64,000 bases of DNA, from NCBI GenBank assembly GCA_029555415.1, contig JAKPSI010000077.1, positions 20,550 through 84,549 of the forward strand. Direction: 5' to 3'. Shown piece after piece: positions 26,754 through 36,622 of this stretch. This DNA is from Bacteroidota bacterium. GTDB lineage: Bacteria; Bacteroidota; Bacteroidia; Chitinophagales; Chitinophagaceae. The first letter of the stretch is position 1; each line of letters begins with the position of its first letter. Position numbers and translations under genes: made by a program. The notes beneath the pieces were generated by a model. It searched no databases, was not told where the DNA came from, and saw only the letters and a program-made list of their open reading frames with translations.

Positions 26754-28073
26754 ATGAAACATCTCCTCGTTATCCTGACCTTTCTTTATTTCGTAAATAC
26801 CGTATCCGCGCAACCTGTGATCAAAAAACCGGGGAAAGACCCTTCTGCGATCATCAATCAACCTATCAGGAACGCACCGGGTGTGACAAAATATGATTTC
26901 AGTGATGTAAAGATCTGTATAGACAAGCCTTTGCCCACCGGTAATTTACCACCGAGGATACTGCCGCCGGTTCAACGGGATCCTAAGATCAACAGAGACG
27001 GCTCCATCAGTAAAACTTCCGTATCTCAACAAGGATTGGTAAGTGAAGCTAGTCCATATTTATGGGCTCCGGGAGAAACAATTACTGTTGCGATGTCAAC
27101 CGCCAACTCCACTGATTTCATAAGAGGAAAAGTGATGCAATATGCTAAAATATGGGAGCTGTATGCAAACATCAGATTCGCTTTCGTAAGCCAATGGAGT
27201 AATGCCATGATCAGGGTCGCATTTGTTCCAAACCACACCAGCTGGTCTGTAACCGGAAGAAGCGTTCTGCTGGCACCAAGGGATTCGGCGACAATGAATT
27301 TCGGTTGGTTTACAAATACTACAGCTGAAACCGACTTCAGTAGCACCATCACCCATGAATTCGGACACGTACTCGGCTTTTTGCATGAACATCAGTCACC
27401 TAATTCTCCGTTGGAATGGAACCTGGAAAAAACTTATGAATATTTCAGAGTTACGAATAACATGAGTCAGGAAAGGGTGAATAGTCAGGTCATCAATAAG
27501 TTCAGTAGCAGTTATACGAATTTCTCCGCCTTTGACAGGTTGTCCATTATGTGTTATCATTTCCCTGCCGCATTACTTGTAAATGGCGGCCAGGATATGC
27601 CCTATAATACGCAATTATCAGAAATGGATAAAAAATATGCGGGCATTTGGTATCCGGCATTTATCCCAACACCGACTCAATATGGAGTTATTACCACCAA
27701 TGACGACTGTGACTCGATCTCCTTCAAGATCGAATACGATGTAGTAGAAAAATATCAGGTCGAATTCAATCTTTCACTTGGATCTATGAATGGCAAAAAA
27801 GCAAGTTGGTGGAAACAGATTGGCATTCCATTGACAAATGGCACAGAAACTTATCTCGAAGTACTCAATAATTCATTGATCCCAAGTGAAAATCACACAA
27901 GCAGTCAGCAGTCGATTGTATTCAATTTTATCGACAAAACAAGAGGGATCAGTTTCGCAAAAGCCAAATTTCTGGGAATTCACACTCCTTTGAATCTCAG
28001 ATGGGACCTCCTTTCAGCTTTACGTGGTGGATGCAGGGTTACGTTACAATGGAACCGCGAAACCTGTCAATGA
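26754..28073 (+). CDS. Exported astacin-like (M12A) zinc metalloprotease
   Basis: 439 residues with a signal peptide (about 1-19). After a ~90-residue propeptide-like part comes a metzincin domain with the zinc motif H-E-F-G-H-V-L-G-F-L-H (His201, Glu202, His205, His211) followed by Glu212, and a Met-turn S-I-M-C-Y (Met266, Tyr268). Both are diagnostic of the astacin/serralysin-type clan and best fit bacterial astacin-like enzymes. The last ~120 residues are a separate domain of unknown function. It is expected to cut proteins or peptides outside the cytoplasm; it starts 29 bp after the tandem paralogues. Confidence 0.88.
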   Translation: MKHLLVILTFLYFVNTVSAQPVIKKPGKDPSAIINQPIRNAPGVTKYDFSDVKICIDKPLPTGNLPPRILPPVQRDPKINRDGSISKTSVSQQGLVSEASPYLWAPGETITVAMSTANSTDFIRGKVMQYAKIWELYANIRFAFVSQWSNAMIRVAFVPNHTSWSVTGRSVLLAPRDSATMNFGWFTNTTAETDFSSTITHEFGHVLGFLHEHQSPNSPLEWNLEKTYEYFRVTNNMSQERVNSQVINKFSSSYTNFSAFDRLSIMCYHFPAALLVNGGQDMPYNTQLSEMDKKYAGIWYPAFIPTPTQYGVITTNDDCDSISFKIEYDVVEKYQVEFNLSLGSMNGKKASWWKQIGIPLTNGTETYLEVLNNSLIPSENHTSSQQSIVFNFIDKTRGISFAKAKFLGIHTPLNLRWDLLSALRGGCRVTLQWNRETCQ

Positions 28074-28108
28074 TCAGGAATTAATAAACAGAAGATAAAA
28101 ACAGAACC

Positions 28109-29134
28109 ATGAAATTGAAAAGATCATTATTACTGACTTGTTTCACCGGCCTCATGCTGGCAGGTTTTTTTTGGGCGGATGACATCATCACCCGTCTCGG
28201 CATGACCCAGTACAACGCGCGTTACTATGTGCTGAATAATTTACTGGGCAACTACAACAGCTCTTTTGAAGAAGGGGAAGAAGGAGGTGATGCAGACTCA
28301 GAATACAAACAAATACAGCAGTTCCAGATCCCATACGCTAAGCTGTTGCCTTCCATCATCAGTGGCAACAAAGCAGCAGCAGCGAAAGAACTCTGCGCGT
28401 ATGTAAAGCAATACTGCAACAGCCAGGACTTCATGGACGATTATAACAAAAAACGGGATGCCTGCAAGCCCACCTCAGAGCCATACAAGCCGGATGAAGA
28501 AACCATCAAAGGGATGCGCAAGGAGTATGACAGCCAGAAAGCGGATTATGAAAAGCAAAAGAAATCGGGGAAAATGAATAAAGAAATGCAGGCGGCTTAT
28601 GAAGCCAACCTGAAATCGCAGGGTGATATGCTTGCACAATGGGAAGACCCCCACCCCAACCAGACCAAATGGGAGAAACAATTCCCGGCCGATCCTGCGA
28701 ACATGATCAAAGCCCGTTTACAGGAATACCTGACACTGGTGGCTACCGTGGACTTCAACGCTCAACTAGGTGAGCCAGACAAATACAAGAAAAGAAAATT
28801 CCTCAATCCGGAATACGAGAAGAAACCGCTGAAATGGAAAGCCTGCTACCGTGCCGGAAAAGAAGTGAATGATGTGGTCACTGCCTTTGTGAAAGAATGG
28901 CTGAAAGGGCCCATCCTTTCCGCAACCAAAGAAAAGATGCCTGCTGAAAAAACAAATACTCCAGACAACGCAACCACGGTGAAGAATAATCCGACTACTT
29001 CTAACAGTAACGGCAACACGAATACCGTCGTTACCAACCCCGCACCCGTAACTGATACAGTAGCCGCACCGGCAAAAGGGAAAAAATCACTTTTAAATAA
29101 ATTGAAGAGCAAAGCAAAAAACATTATTCATTAA
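28109..29134 (+). CDS. Envelope protein with Lys/Glu-rich helical body, unknown function
   Basis: 341 residues. A hydrophobic N-terminal segment (about 5-23) acts as a signal peptide or anchor. The rest is highly charged, with predicted helical stretches (K-E-Y-D-S-Q-K-A-D-Y-E-K-Q-K-K), an Asn/Thr-rich low-complexity spacer (about 280-315) and a basic C-terminal tail rich in Lys (K-G-K-K-S-L-L-N-K-L-K-S-K). No known domain was recognised. It sits 35 bp after the metalloprotease and 10 bp before the propeller gene. Confidence 0.6.
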   Translation: MKLKRSLLLTCFTGLMLAGFFWADDIITRLGMTQYNARYYVLNNLLGNYNSSFEEGEEGGDADSEYKQIQQFQIPYAKLLPSIISGNKAAAAKELCAYVKQYCNSQDFMDDYNKKRDACKPTSEPYKPDEETIKGMRKEYDSQKADYEKQKKSGKMNKEMQAAYEANLKSQGDMLAQWEDPHPNQTKWEKQFPADPANMIKARLQEYLTLVATVDFNAQLGEPDKYKKRKFLNPEYEKKPLKWKACYRAGKEVNDVVTAFVKEWLKGPILSATKEKMPAEKTNTPDNATTVKNNPTTSNSNGNTNTVVTNPAPVTDTVAAPAKGKKSLLNKLKSKAKNIIH

Positions 29135-29144
29135 TCAGAATATC

Positions 29145-31034
29145 ATGACCATTAAACAACTTATCCTCCTCCCTTTTCTGGTTACATTCGGCCTTGCTCA
29201 TGCACAAACCGCAAACAAACCAGACACTGGGTATACCATATCGGTCAGCATGCCTTATGTTGGTCAAGGAGAATCTTTCCGGTTCGGATTGTCAGGTACA
29301 GATCTGACGGTTACCATTACAGCTTCCAACACACCTGTTGCCTTTCGGGGTACTTACCAAACCGGAACCGCTTATACTGTTGAGCAGCTGGATGGACCCA
29401 GAACCGTTCAGATCTTAAGCGGTAACAGGGTCGGACAGATAACAGACATTGATATCCTTGTTGTGGCGGATGGCGGCGGCGCTCCGGTCAAAATGATCAC
29501 CATACATGGTGAATTGCGTGCACCGAATGGAACAACTGTAGTGATCCGCAATAATGGCGATCCGGTCACCGTAACCGTCCCGTCTGTACCCAATGCTGAA
29601 TGGAATACGGTCATTTTCGAATTCCCCACCATGGTTCCGGATACATCACTTTGCAATATCACTGTTGATTCAGTGCCCGGCATGACAGCGTTGGTATACA
29701 ATGGCAATCGTCCTGCTGGCACAGCTCTACCTGCATCCTGGAATAAAATCATTGTAACATGCGAATACAATTTTGCCCATATCAGCTGCGACCTTCAACT
29801 CAATCAATTCAGTACATTTTATGAAACTACTGAACCCAGTATAGCAGGTTCACTCGCTGAGGAAGGCCGCTTCGTTGCTTTTGTTTCCAATGCAGTCGGA
29901 TTAGCAGGCTGCAGCGGAAAATACAGGCAGATATTCCTTCGCGACAGAAAGTCCGGGAAAACGGTCCTCATCAGTAAATCACCAGAGGGCACAGAAGGTA
30001 ATGGCGACAGTTTTGCACCAACTATGAATGTGAATGGTAAACTGATCGCCTTTGAATCACATGCAACGAACCTTGTGGCAGGAGACCAGAATGGCCGCAG
30101 GGACATATTCTTATGGAACAGAAATACAAATGAGCTCACCCGTGTCAGTGTAAATCCAGATGGTTCAGAAACGAATGGTGACAGCTATGAGCCTTCCTTA
30201 TCCATAGTAGGCGAAGAGATCGCTTTCACTTCCACAGCAAGCACGTTGACACCCGGCGTAATGGACAACTATACACCGAATGTCTATCTCTATAACTTCT
30301 ACGAAAATACATTCACACTGCTTTCTCTGAATCTTACAACGGGCAGGGCTGTTGGAGGATCCAGACCTTTTCACGGAAACGATAAAAGAAGGGTCGTATT
30401 CTGTTCCAATGCGTCAACATTGGTGGCTGATGACGAAAATGGTCTTTGGGATATATTCCTGTATGAACCCGGAAAGCCCATGAAACGTATCAGTGTACCC
30501 CAGGATGGAACAGAAAGGAATCAGGGAACGGAAAGCAGCAGCCGGGTTGTATCCGCTTCTCTCTCTGGCAATGGCAGATGGGCAAGTTTTGCGACCACTT
30601 CCACCAATTTGGTTCCGTGGGATAACAACAATAAACAAGATGCATTTGAAGTGGATCTAGAAACGGGCTACATAATGCCTTTAAGCATTAGCGAAACAGG
30701 AGAGCGTGCGAATGGCGACAGCCCGATCGGGCAGGGCGAAAGGATCGCACTCAGTTATGACGGCAGCCTTAGCGTATTCACTACCGCTGCCAGCAACTTA
30801 GGCGTACCGGAGAATAATATCATCATGCGCAACAAGAATACACTTAAAACAACTGCGATCACAAATATCAAAGGCGGGCTTGTTGGACAACCCGTTATCT
30901 CCATGGGTGGTAATTATGTTGTTTTCGGCACTGGAGAAAAATTGGACCCAAAATTTTCTTCTTCTGGTCTGTTCGCGGCTTTCACTGGTGTTTCAGCCAC
31001 CAGATTTCAAACTCATTATATTTCTTTGGACTAA
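29145..31034 (+). CDS. Exported TolB-like beta-propeller protein
   Basis: 629 residues with a signal peptide (about 1-20). After an N-terminal ~215-residue beta-rich region, the C-terminal part consists of PD40/WD40-like TolB repeats in which F-V-S-N-A/F-E-S-H-A-T-N-L-V, D-I-F-L-W-N/D-I-F-L-Y and S-x-x-P-x-G-x-E-x-N-G-D-S recur with ~50-60-residue spacing. Such propellers serve as protein- or glycan-interaction platforms. No enzymatic residues are evident. It starts 10 bp after the preceding gene and is probably co-transcribed. Confidence 0.8.
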   Translation: MTIKQLILLPFLVTFGLAHAQTANKPDTGYTISVSMPYVGQGESFRFGLSGTDLTVTITASNTPVAFRGTYQTGTAYTVEQLDGPRTVQILSGNRVGQITDIDILVVADGGGAPVKMITIHGELRAPNGTTVVIRNNGDPVTVTVPSVPNAEWNTVIFEFPTMVPDTSLCNITVDSVPGMTALVYNGNRPAGTALPASWNKIIVTCEYNFAHISCDLQLNQFSTFYETTEPSIAGSLAEEGRFVAFVSNAVGLAGCSGKYRQIFLRDRKSGKTVLISKSPEGTEGNGDSFAPTMNVNGKLIAFESHATNLVAGDQNGRRDIFLWNRNTNELTRVSVNPDGSETNGDSYEPSLSIVGEEIAFTSTASTLTPGVMDNYTPNVYLYNFYENTFTLLSLNLTTGRAVGGSRPFHGNDKRRVVFCSNASTLVADDENGLWDIFLYEPGKPMKRISVPQDGTERNQGTESSSRVVSASLSGNGRWASFATTSTNLVPWDNNNKQDAFEVDLETGYIMPLSISETGERANGDSPIGQGERIALSYDGSLSVFTTAASNLGVPENNIIMRNKNTLKTTAITNIKGGLVGQPVISMGGNYVVFGTGEKLDPKFSSSGLFAAFTGVSATRFQTHYISLD

Positions 31035-31095
31035 GTAACACCTGAAATGACCCATAAAACCAATAAAACAACCTATGCATAATCCTTCATACAAA

Positions 31096-32937
31096 ATGAC
31101 GAAATACTGCTTCCTGTTTTGTCTGCTTACTCTAGGAAAGGTTATGCGAGCACAGCCCGAATCCAACCCCGGTATGGCCGAATTATCCGAGAAAGTGATC
31201 ACTTGGGAAAAAGCATTGCCCCCATTCGGCAATGGGGTGGCCGGATACAAAAAAGGGCTTAACCACAAATTCACCGCGTATCAGCGCGGACTGGTCGATG
31301 TATTCGCCGACTGGATCAAAAAAAGCCTGATCCCTGTCGGTGGCGTACCACAACTCGAAAGAACACTGATCCCTGATGGAGAAGAATCCGTACCCTATCT
31401 TCCCTATGCCAGTGGCATGACCTGGAATTTCTGGGTGCCCCGTTATGGCCGTGACAAGAAAACGATCATTCAGGCACAACCCGCATCTTCCACTGACATT
31501 TCCATCCACACCAATGTGCTCCCGGGCAGAAGTTCCGCCAGCTGGCTGAATACGCCGAACGAATATTACTTCACGGCCAGGTTCGATAAATACGGAAAGC
31601 TGCTCGATGAAGCAGACCGTAAAGCGGAAGAATCCAGAGTGAATGAAATGGCTTCAAAGGTCGGGAACTACATGATCTATTTCACCGGCGAGAACGTCAA
31701 TGTCTTGCTCATGCCCGGCAAAGAATTACCCATCGTTCAACTGACCCGTGCCGAAGTATTGCAAAAAGGAGAAGAGGCCGTTAACCGTGCCTTTAAGAAC
31801 GGAAAAATGACCACATCCGTCAGGGATGAAGCACTGGAAGGCATCCGCATCCTGCGCGACAGATACAAGAATGAACTCAACGTCCCCGCCTATATCAGAA
31901 TGTCACAGCTCGGCATCTACTCTTTCAGTATCAACAACGATCTTTTCAAGAAGGATGTTTCCGTTCCTTATATGTATGCTGTTTATCGTTTCAAACCTGA
32001 AGTGTATGAACTCAGTAAAAAGGATAAACCACTTTGGGTCTGGATCAATTTTCAGAATGCCACTGAAAGAAGCAGTACATTGGACTGGGGATTGTACAAA
32101 GCCATGACGAAGAATTTCAACTATGCATATGTGTACGACTACTTCTTCAACCCGGAGAAAGTGAAAGGAAAGCCTTATCAACCGCTGAATCCTGTATCCG
32201 CTGCTGCCGCAACAGCGGAAAATGACATCAAGAACATACAGGCAAACCAAACAAAAACACTACCAGAAGGCACCTTGTTGATGGAAGATTTCTCAACCAG
32301 CATTTCCGGTAAGATGCCCGCTGGCTGGACCTCTAAAGAGAACAACAGGGGTTTCATCATCGAAACGCCGGCAGGAGAAAAAGGGAAATGGCTGCTGTTC
32401 GACAACAGTTCTACCCTGATCCCTTCCGCTTTCAAATTCCCCACACCGGATAACTTCACACTGGAATATGATCTCTGCAGCACCGATTTCACCGGTCGCT
32501 CCGGCCGCAGCATCGAATTGTATCTGGTCGGTGCGCCCGGTGGCGGAAAACCCCAGGCATCCGGCGAATACACATCAGCGAACATCATGATCACACCCGG
32601 CAATGCGGACAATCTGGCGATCTATCCTGCCGAAGCTTATATCAGGCTTCAATTGCCTACTAAGATCAAATACGACCCCATTTCATACAGCATGGCCCCC
32701 TCCGACTACAGCAATAAGAAACATGTGGCGCATGTGGTCATAAAAAAAGCAGGCCGGTCACTGACCGTTTCCGTGAACGGCAACCCGCTCCTCTATCAGG
32801 ATTATTATAAAGTGGATAAAAGCCAGGATATGCTGCTGCCTGAGAACATCCGTTTCACATCAATGACGTGGAGTTGCGATAATAAGGATGAGACACGCGG
32901 GAAAGTGTATATCAGCAATATCAAATTAACCAAATAA
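31096..32937 (+). CDS. Exported protein with C-terminal concanavalin-like domain
   Basis: 613 residues from the ATG at 31096, preferred because it begins the signal peptide (MTKYCFLFCLLTLGKVMRAQ); an ATG at 31075 adds seven residues. The first ~380 residues are of unknown family. The last ~210 residues read L-M-E-D-F-S-T-S, P-A-G-W, F-T-L-E-Y-D-L and resemble the LamG/concanavalin-like module found in Bacteroidota OmpA-type envelope proteins, here without the OmpA domain. The middle part (L-T-R-A-E-V-L) has a weak resemblance to the 354-residue exported protein at 35518. Function unknown. Confidence 0.65.
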   Translation: MTKYCFLFCLLTLGKVMRAQPESNPGMAELSEKVITWEKALPPFGNGVAGYKKGLNHKFTAYQRGLVDVFADWIKKSLIPVGGVPQLERTLIPDGEESVPYLPYASGMTWNFWVPRYGRDKKTIIQAQPASSTDISIHTNVLPGRSSASWLNTPNEYYFTARFDKYGKLLDEADRKAEESRVNEMASKVGNYMIYFTGENVNVLLMPGKELPIVQLTRAEVLQKGEEAVNRAFKNGKMTTSVRDEALEGIRILRDRYKNELNVPAYIRMSQLGIYSFSINNDLFKKDVSVPYMYAVYRFKPEVYELSKKDKPLWVWINFQNATERSSTLDWGLYKAMTKNFNYAYVYDYFFNPEKVKGKPYQPLNPVSAAAATAENDIKNIQANQTKTLPEGTLLMEDFSTSISGKMPAGWTSKENNRGFIIETPAGEKGKWLLFDNSSTLIPSAFKFPTPDNFTLEYDLCSTDFTGRSGRSIELYLVGAPGGGKPQASGEYTSANIMITPGNADNLAIYPAEAYIRLQLPTKIKYDPISYSMAPSDYSNKKHVAHVVIKKAGRSLTVSVNGNPLLYQDYYKVDKSQDMLLPENIRFTSMTWSCDNKDETRGKVYISNIKLTK

Positions 32938-32954
32938 ACAAAAAGGGAGTCAGC

Positions 32955-33944
32955 ATGAAAAAAACAATGAAAGAAGTACTTCGCAAAACAGTGACAGTAC
33001 TTGTGCTGATCCTTTTTGCGATCAATTTAAGTGCACAAAAAGGGAAACTGGAGAAGATCCTGACGCCTGACCTCCAAAACAGGATCAAGGCAACCCTCCT
33101 GCCTTTGGTGAATCAACTGGAAAAAATGTATAAGGAAGATAAAACCGGCACTTATGCCCGTTATTCCGCGGAAATAAAGAAATGGAAGGTAGCAAAAGAC
33201 CCGGCTGCAAACAGGGAATGGACAGCCCGGATCACACAGCAATACGGACAATTTTTCAGCGATATCTGGTCCAAAGCCCGGGTTGATGAAAAATTATATC
33301 AAAACAGGATCAGAGGTTTGTTCCCGGATGCGATCCGTAAAGACCTTAAATTTCAGGCTTACCTGAATTTCACAATAACTGAAACAACAGCTATTCCCCA
33401 AAACACAGTTCCTGCAACAGATCCAAAACCTGAAAATAAATGTATTGACGTATGCCCCCTGGCCACAGGGGTCGTTACCAGCCAGAACGTATTGCTTGGG
33501 GGAGGAACCGGTGATGCCGGGAATTGCTTCCTTAAAAGTACAGGATGGGCAAGTGGATTGATGGGGGTGGGCGACAACACAACCATCCTGCATAACAATA
33601 TTTCCATCCCTGGAACATTCCCGCAGGATAGCAGGATGCTGCATGTAAGGATCTCTTATTTCCTCAAACAGGAAGCTTCTTCTTTTGCCGTTCTCGGTTG
33701 CTCAATTGCCTACACAAAACACCTGACTTATGCTTCATTAGAAGAAACCACCTCTATATCCCCCGGTATTTTTGTAAATAATATTGTTAATGCAAAACAG
33801 ATCACTGAGGAATACCTGATCCCTAAATCAGAGATCAGCAATATGACTTTTACCGCTTACACGAACATTGTCAGTGATTTGATCGCCGGTGGCTGGTGTT
33901 CAACTGAATGCAGCGGCATAAAATGGACCGTGTGCGAAGAATGA
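32955..33944 (+). CDS. Exported Cys-containing protein of unknown function
   Basis: 329 residues with an N-terminal signal peptide (about 1-27, ending N-L-S-A-Q). The first ~110 mature residues are helical and charged. The remainder looks beta-rich, with paired cysteines (N-K-C-I-D-V-C, G-N-C-F, W-C-S-T-E-C) that could be disulfide-bonded after export. No recognised family. Its start lies 17 bp after the preceding stop. A degraded paralogue fragment lies immediately downstream (33962-34060). Confidence 0.6.
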   Translation: MKKTMKEVLRKTVTVLVLILFAINLSAQKGKLEKILTPDLQNRIKATLLPLVNQLEKMYKEDKTGTYARYSAEIKKWKVAKDPAANREWTARITQQYGQFFSDIWSKARVDEKLYQNRIRGLFPDAIRKDLKFQAYLNFTITETTAIPQNTVPATDPKPENKCIDVCPLATGVVTSQNVLLGGGTGDAGNCFLKSTGWASGLMGVGDNTTILHNNISIPGTFPQDSRMLHVRISYFLKQEASSFAVLGCSIAYTKHLTYASLEETTSISPGIFVNNIVNAKQITEEYLIPKSEISNMTFTAYTNIVSDLIAGGWCSTECSGIKWTVCEE

Positions 33945-33961
33945 TACCCGGAGAACCATGA

Positions 33962-34060
33962 AAATACGACACCTGTTTTTCCAGTGTAAAAGGCGGACGG
34001 GTGCTCTGGTTTTCCAACACCGCTTATCCCGGTTATGATGCATTTGGAAAAAAGAACTAA
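33962..34060 (+). pseudogene. 3' remnant of a paralogue of the 34087-35463 gene
   Basis: This 33-codon open stretch reads K-Y-D-T-C-F-S-S-V-K-G-G-R-V-L-W, ending G-Y-D-A-F-G-K-K-N and TAA. It matches the C-terminus of the next gene, which reads Y-N-V-Y-F-S-C-I-K-G-A-R-L-L-W and ends F-K-A-Y-G-K-K-N. It is closed upstream by an in-frame TGA at 33959-33961 and has no start codon, so it is the tail of a lost duplicate. It was found by reading the 142-bp spacer. Confidence 0.75.
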
Positions 34061-34086
34061 TTCATTTAAAACATGAAACAGCAAAT

Positions 34087-35463
34087 ATGAAACAAATAAC
34101 GCTGCTCATTTTTTCACTTGCTGTGACCTTGGTTGCTGTTGCACAGAAAGAGACTTTTGATGTCACCACGTATTCGAGGCCCGCAGGCTGGAAAAAAGTG
34201 GCAACCGACATAGCCGTTCAACTCAGTAAAACGGATAATGCAAAAGGGACATACTGTCTGATCTCGGTCTCAAAAGCTATTGACGGCTCCGGCAATTCCA
34301 GGACAGATTTCAACAATACGTGGGAATCCGCTGTAAAAGTGGCATTGAATGTGACCGCTGCGCCGATCATGCAGGACTCGGCCGTTGAAAACGGATGGAC
34401 CGCACAAACCGGTTATGGTTCATTTGACAAAGATGGTTTGAAAGGTGTTTCCCTGCTGATCACGATGTCATCTCCGGACAAACTGGTGAATGTAATGATC
34501 ATGACCAATACAGATGTTTATCAGAAGAACATCACCGATTTCCTGACCTCCGTCTCTCTCAAAAAGCCAACTCCGGCCGTCGTGAAAAAGGCCGTGACCA
34601 TTCAGCCAAATACAACTACGAAATCAGCAGCTGGATCGAACAGCGGTAAATTCGCTTTCAATCAGACCAATTTTGATGATGGCTGGGTGGCAACGGAAAA
34701 GGCCGATTGGGTGGAAGTAAAAAAAGGGGATGTAACCATCCTCATTCACTATCCGCGGGAAGAAGATAAAAAATATTACTCTGTACTTGAAGAGCATTGC
34801 TCCACCTTCTGGAACCTGCTTGTAGCACCTCATTATAAGAGCCTGAGGGATTATAAATTCTACTATAACTCCAGCTATGAGCCTGCTATGATCTGTTACG
34901 CCTATGTAACCGAACCTGACACAAACAAAGAAGTTTATGTTACGCTCTTCAAGAAAAACACTGCCTGGATGGAGATCATCACACCGGATAAAGCTTCGTT
35001 CGTCAAGGCCTTCGGTATTGATATCGATAAAGTCGATAACTTCTTCGGCGACTGGGGCCCGATACAGCGTATGAACGGTTATAACAAATTCGCTGTGGGC
35101 CCAAATGACCTGAATGGTCTGTGGACCAGCAATTTTACAGGCATGACCCAATATGTAAATACATTCAGCGGTGCCAGTGCCGGAATGGATACACATAGTT
35201 CCAGCGAGTCATTTGAGTTCAATGGCGGCTCCTACAAATGGGACCTTGGCGTTGCAAGCGGATTCGTGGGGAGTATCAAATTTCAAAGTGTGAAATCTGC
35301 GGGCAAATGGAATTTGCAGGGCAATTGGCAGATCCACTTCTCGGAAATTGAAAAGAAGCCCAGACTTTACAATGTTTACTTTTCCTGTATCAAGGGGGCC
35401 AGACTTCTTTGGTTACAGGACACGGGTTACGGAGACTTTAAGGCCTATGGCAAAAAGAATTAG
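34087..35463 (+). CDS. Exported two-domain protein with PsbP-like N-terminal domain
   Basis: 458 residues, signal peptide about 1-19 (ending VAVAQ). The N-terminal ~145 residues (T-F-D-V-T-T-Y-S-R-P-A-G-W-K-K) are clearly paralogous to the protein at 36623. They resemble PsbP/Mog1-type small domains, which is only an inference. The C-terminal ~260 residues (F-D-D-G-W-V-A-T, L-N-G-L-W-T-S-N-F-T-G) form a second domain ending in a beta-rich part, whose tail is repeated as a fragment at 33962-34060. Function unknown. Confidence 0.65.
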   Translation: MKQITLLIFSLAVTLVAVAQKETFDVTTYSRPAGWKKVATDIAVQLSKTDNAKGTYCLISVSKAIDGSGNSRTDFNNTWESAVKVALNVTAAPIMQDSAVENGWTAQTGYGSFDKDGLKGVSLLITMSSPDKLVNVMIMTNTDVYQKNITDFLTSVSLKKPTPAVVKKAVTIQPNTTTKSAAGSNSGKFAFNQTNFDDGWVATEKADWVEVKKGDVTILIHYPREEDKKYYSVLEEHCSTFWNLLVAPHYKSLRDYKFYYNSSYEPAMICYAYVTEPDTNKEVYVTLFKKNTAWMEIITPDKASFVKAFGIDIDKVDNFFGDWGPIQRMNGYNKFAVGPNDLNGLWTSNFTGMTQYVNTFSGASAGMDTHSSSESFEFNGGSYKWDLGVASGFVGSIKFQSVKSAGKWNLQGNWQIHFSEIEKKPRLYNVYFSCIKGARLLWLQDTGYGDFKAYGKKN

Positions 35464-35517
35464 ATCATAAAAACCGGCCTCTGTAAGAAATATTCAGTTC
35501 AATTTAAAAAATATGCC

Positions 35518-36582
35518 ATGAGGTCAACACTGTTCGTTTTACTGATGATCTGCTCACTGATCAGCGTAGCACAGGATTGCACGCCCGAAGCTTTACTAAA
35601 AAGACCCGGCGTCTGGAAAGCAGGCATGGGCGGCTCCATCCATGGGGTCAGCGCAAAAGACCTTTTAAGGGAAAAGGCCACACTGGCATCGATCCATAAG
35701 ATGATCCAGGCAAATAGTACGCCTCAAGGCTGTCAGTTCTTGTACACAAATGCCTTAACGGGTTTTATGCCAGGCACGGGCAGGAACTGGATCGCTGACT
35801 TTTACGATTACACCATCTACGTCCTTCCTTACCTCTGTGATCCGGCCAGTAGCGACAAAACGAAGTCCTACACCGCCGTTGCTACCGCCACCATTCTGAA
35901 TGTGAACGTCAATGTACTGGGATCGCTCAATAATCTGTACGCAGCGGATCTTCCGGAAGATGAGTTCAGGGGTTACCTGAAACTGGCCGCACGTCCGGTT
36001 TGGAAAGATGGTTATTACCTGATGAGTGACCGTGTAACAGATGCCACCGATCCGAAACATCTTTCAAAAGAAACCAGTATTCTGATCACGTATAATGATA
36101 CCCTCCCCTTCTCCTACCTGACCAGAAAAGAATATCTGGCGCTCATTAAAAAGAGATTGGAAAAGTCCATTAAGGACAATTCATCTTCAAAGGAATATTA
36201 CAACAAATACATGAACGCGATCAACAGCTGGCTCGTGAAACCGGAATCCGAATTGAGCAAAGCCGCTGTTTGCATGTGGAATGATGAAGAGCAATTCACA
36301 GGTTTCGTGGAAGAGGGCACCAAAGGTTCTTTCCTGGCCGTGAAACCCAACCCGTCATATTACCATAAAGGACTGCCCCGTTCCACACCGCAGTTCATCA
36401 ATGTCCTCTTCAGGGTAACGGAAGGCTATCCGGTCATGACCATCAATATGGACGGGATCAGAAAGGCCGTGGACCTTGCTGCTCTCCGGAATATGCTGGG
36501 CGTTGCACCTGCAAAGGGTGCTTCAACAACCGGGCAGGCAAAGCGGCCTTTGCTGAGCAATAAAACGCATAAACCAATCTGA
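35518..36582 (+). CDS. Exported protein of unknown function
   Basis: 354 residues with a signal peptide (about 1-18, ending S-V-A-Q). It contains mainly mixed alpha/beta sequence with a Lys-rich helical stretch in the middle (K-K-R-L-E-K-S-I-K-D-N). It carries an L-T-R-K-E-Y-L segment reminiscent of L-T-R-A-E-V-L in the protein at 31096, so the two may be distant relatives. No catalytic motif is visible. The same-strand gene at 36623 starts 40 bp later. Confidence 0.6.
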   Translation: MRSTLFVLLMICSLISVAQDCTPEALLKRPGVWKAGMGGSIHGVSAKDLLREKATLASIHKMIQANSTPQGCQFLYTNALTGFMPGTGRNWIADFYDYTIYVLPYLCDPASSDKTKSYTAVATATILNVNVNVLGSLNNLYAADLPEDEFRGYLKLAARPVWKDGYYLMSDRVTDATDPKHLSKETSILITYNDTLPFSYLTRKEYLALIKKRLEKSIKDNSSSKEYYNKYMNAINSWLVKPESELSKAAVCMWNDEEQFTGFVEEGTKGSFLAVKPNPSYYHKGLPRSTPQFINVLFRVTEGYPVMTINMDGIRKAVDLAALRNMLGVAPAKGASTTGQAKRPLLSNKTHKPI

Positions 36583-36622
36583 CGTTCGCCAAAAACATCT
36601 TTCAAATTTTCAAACTCAGCAT

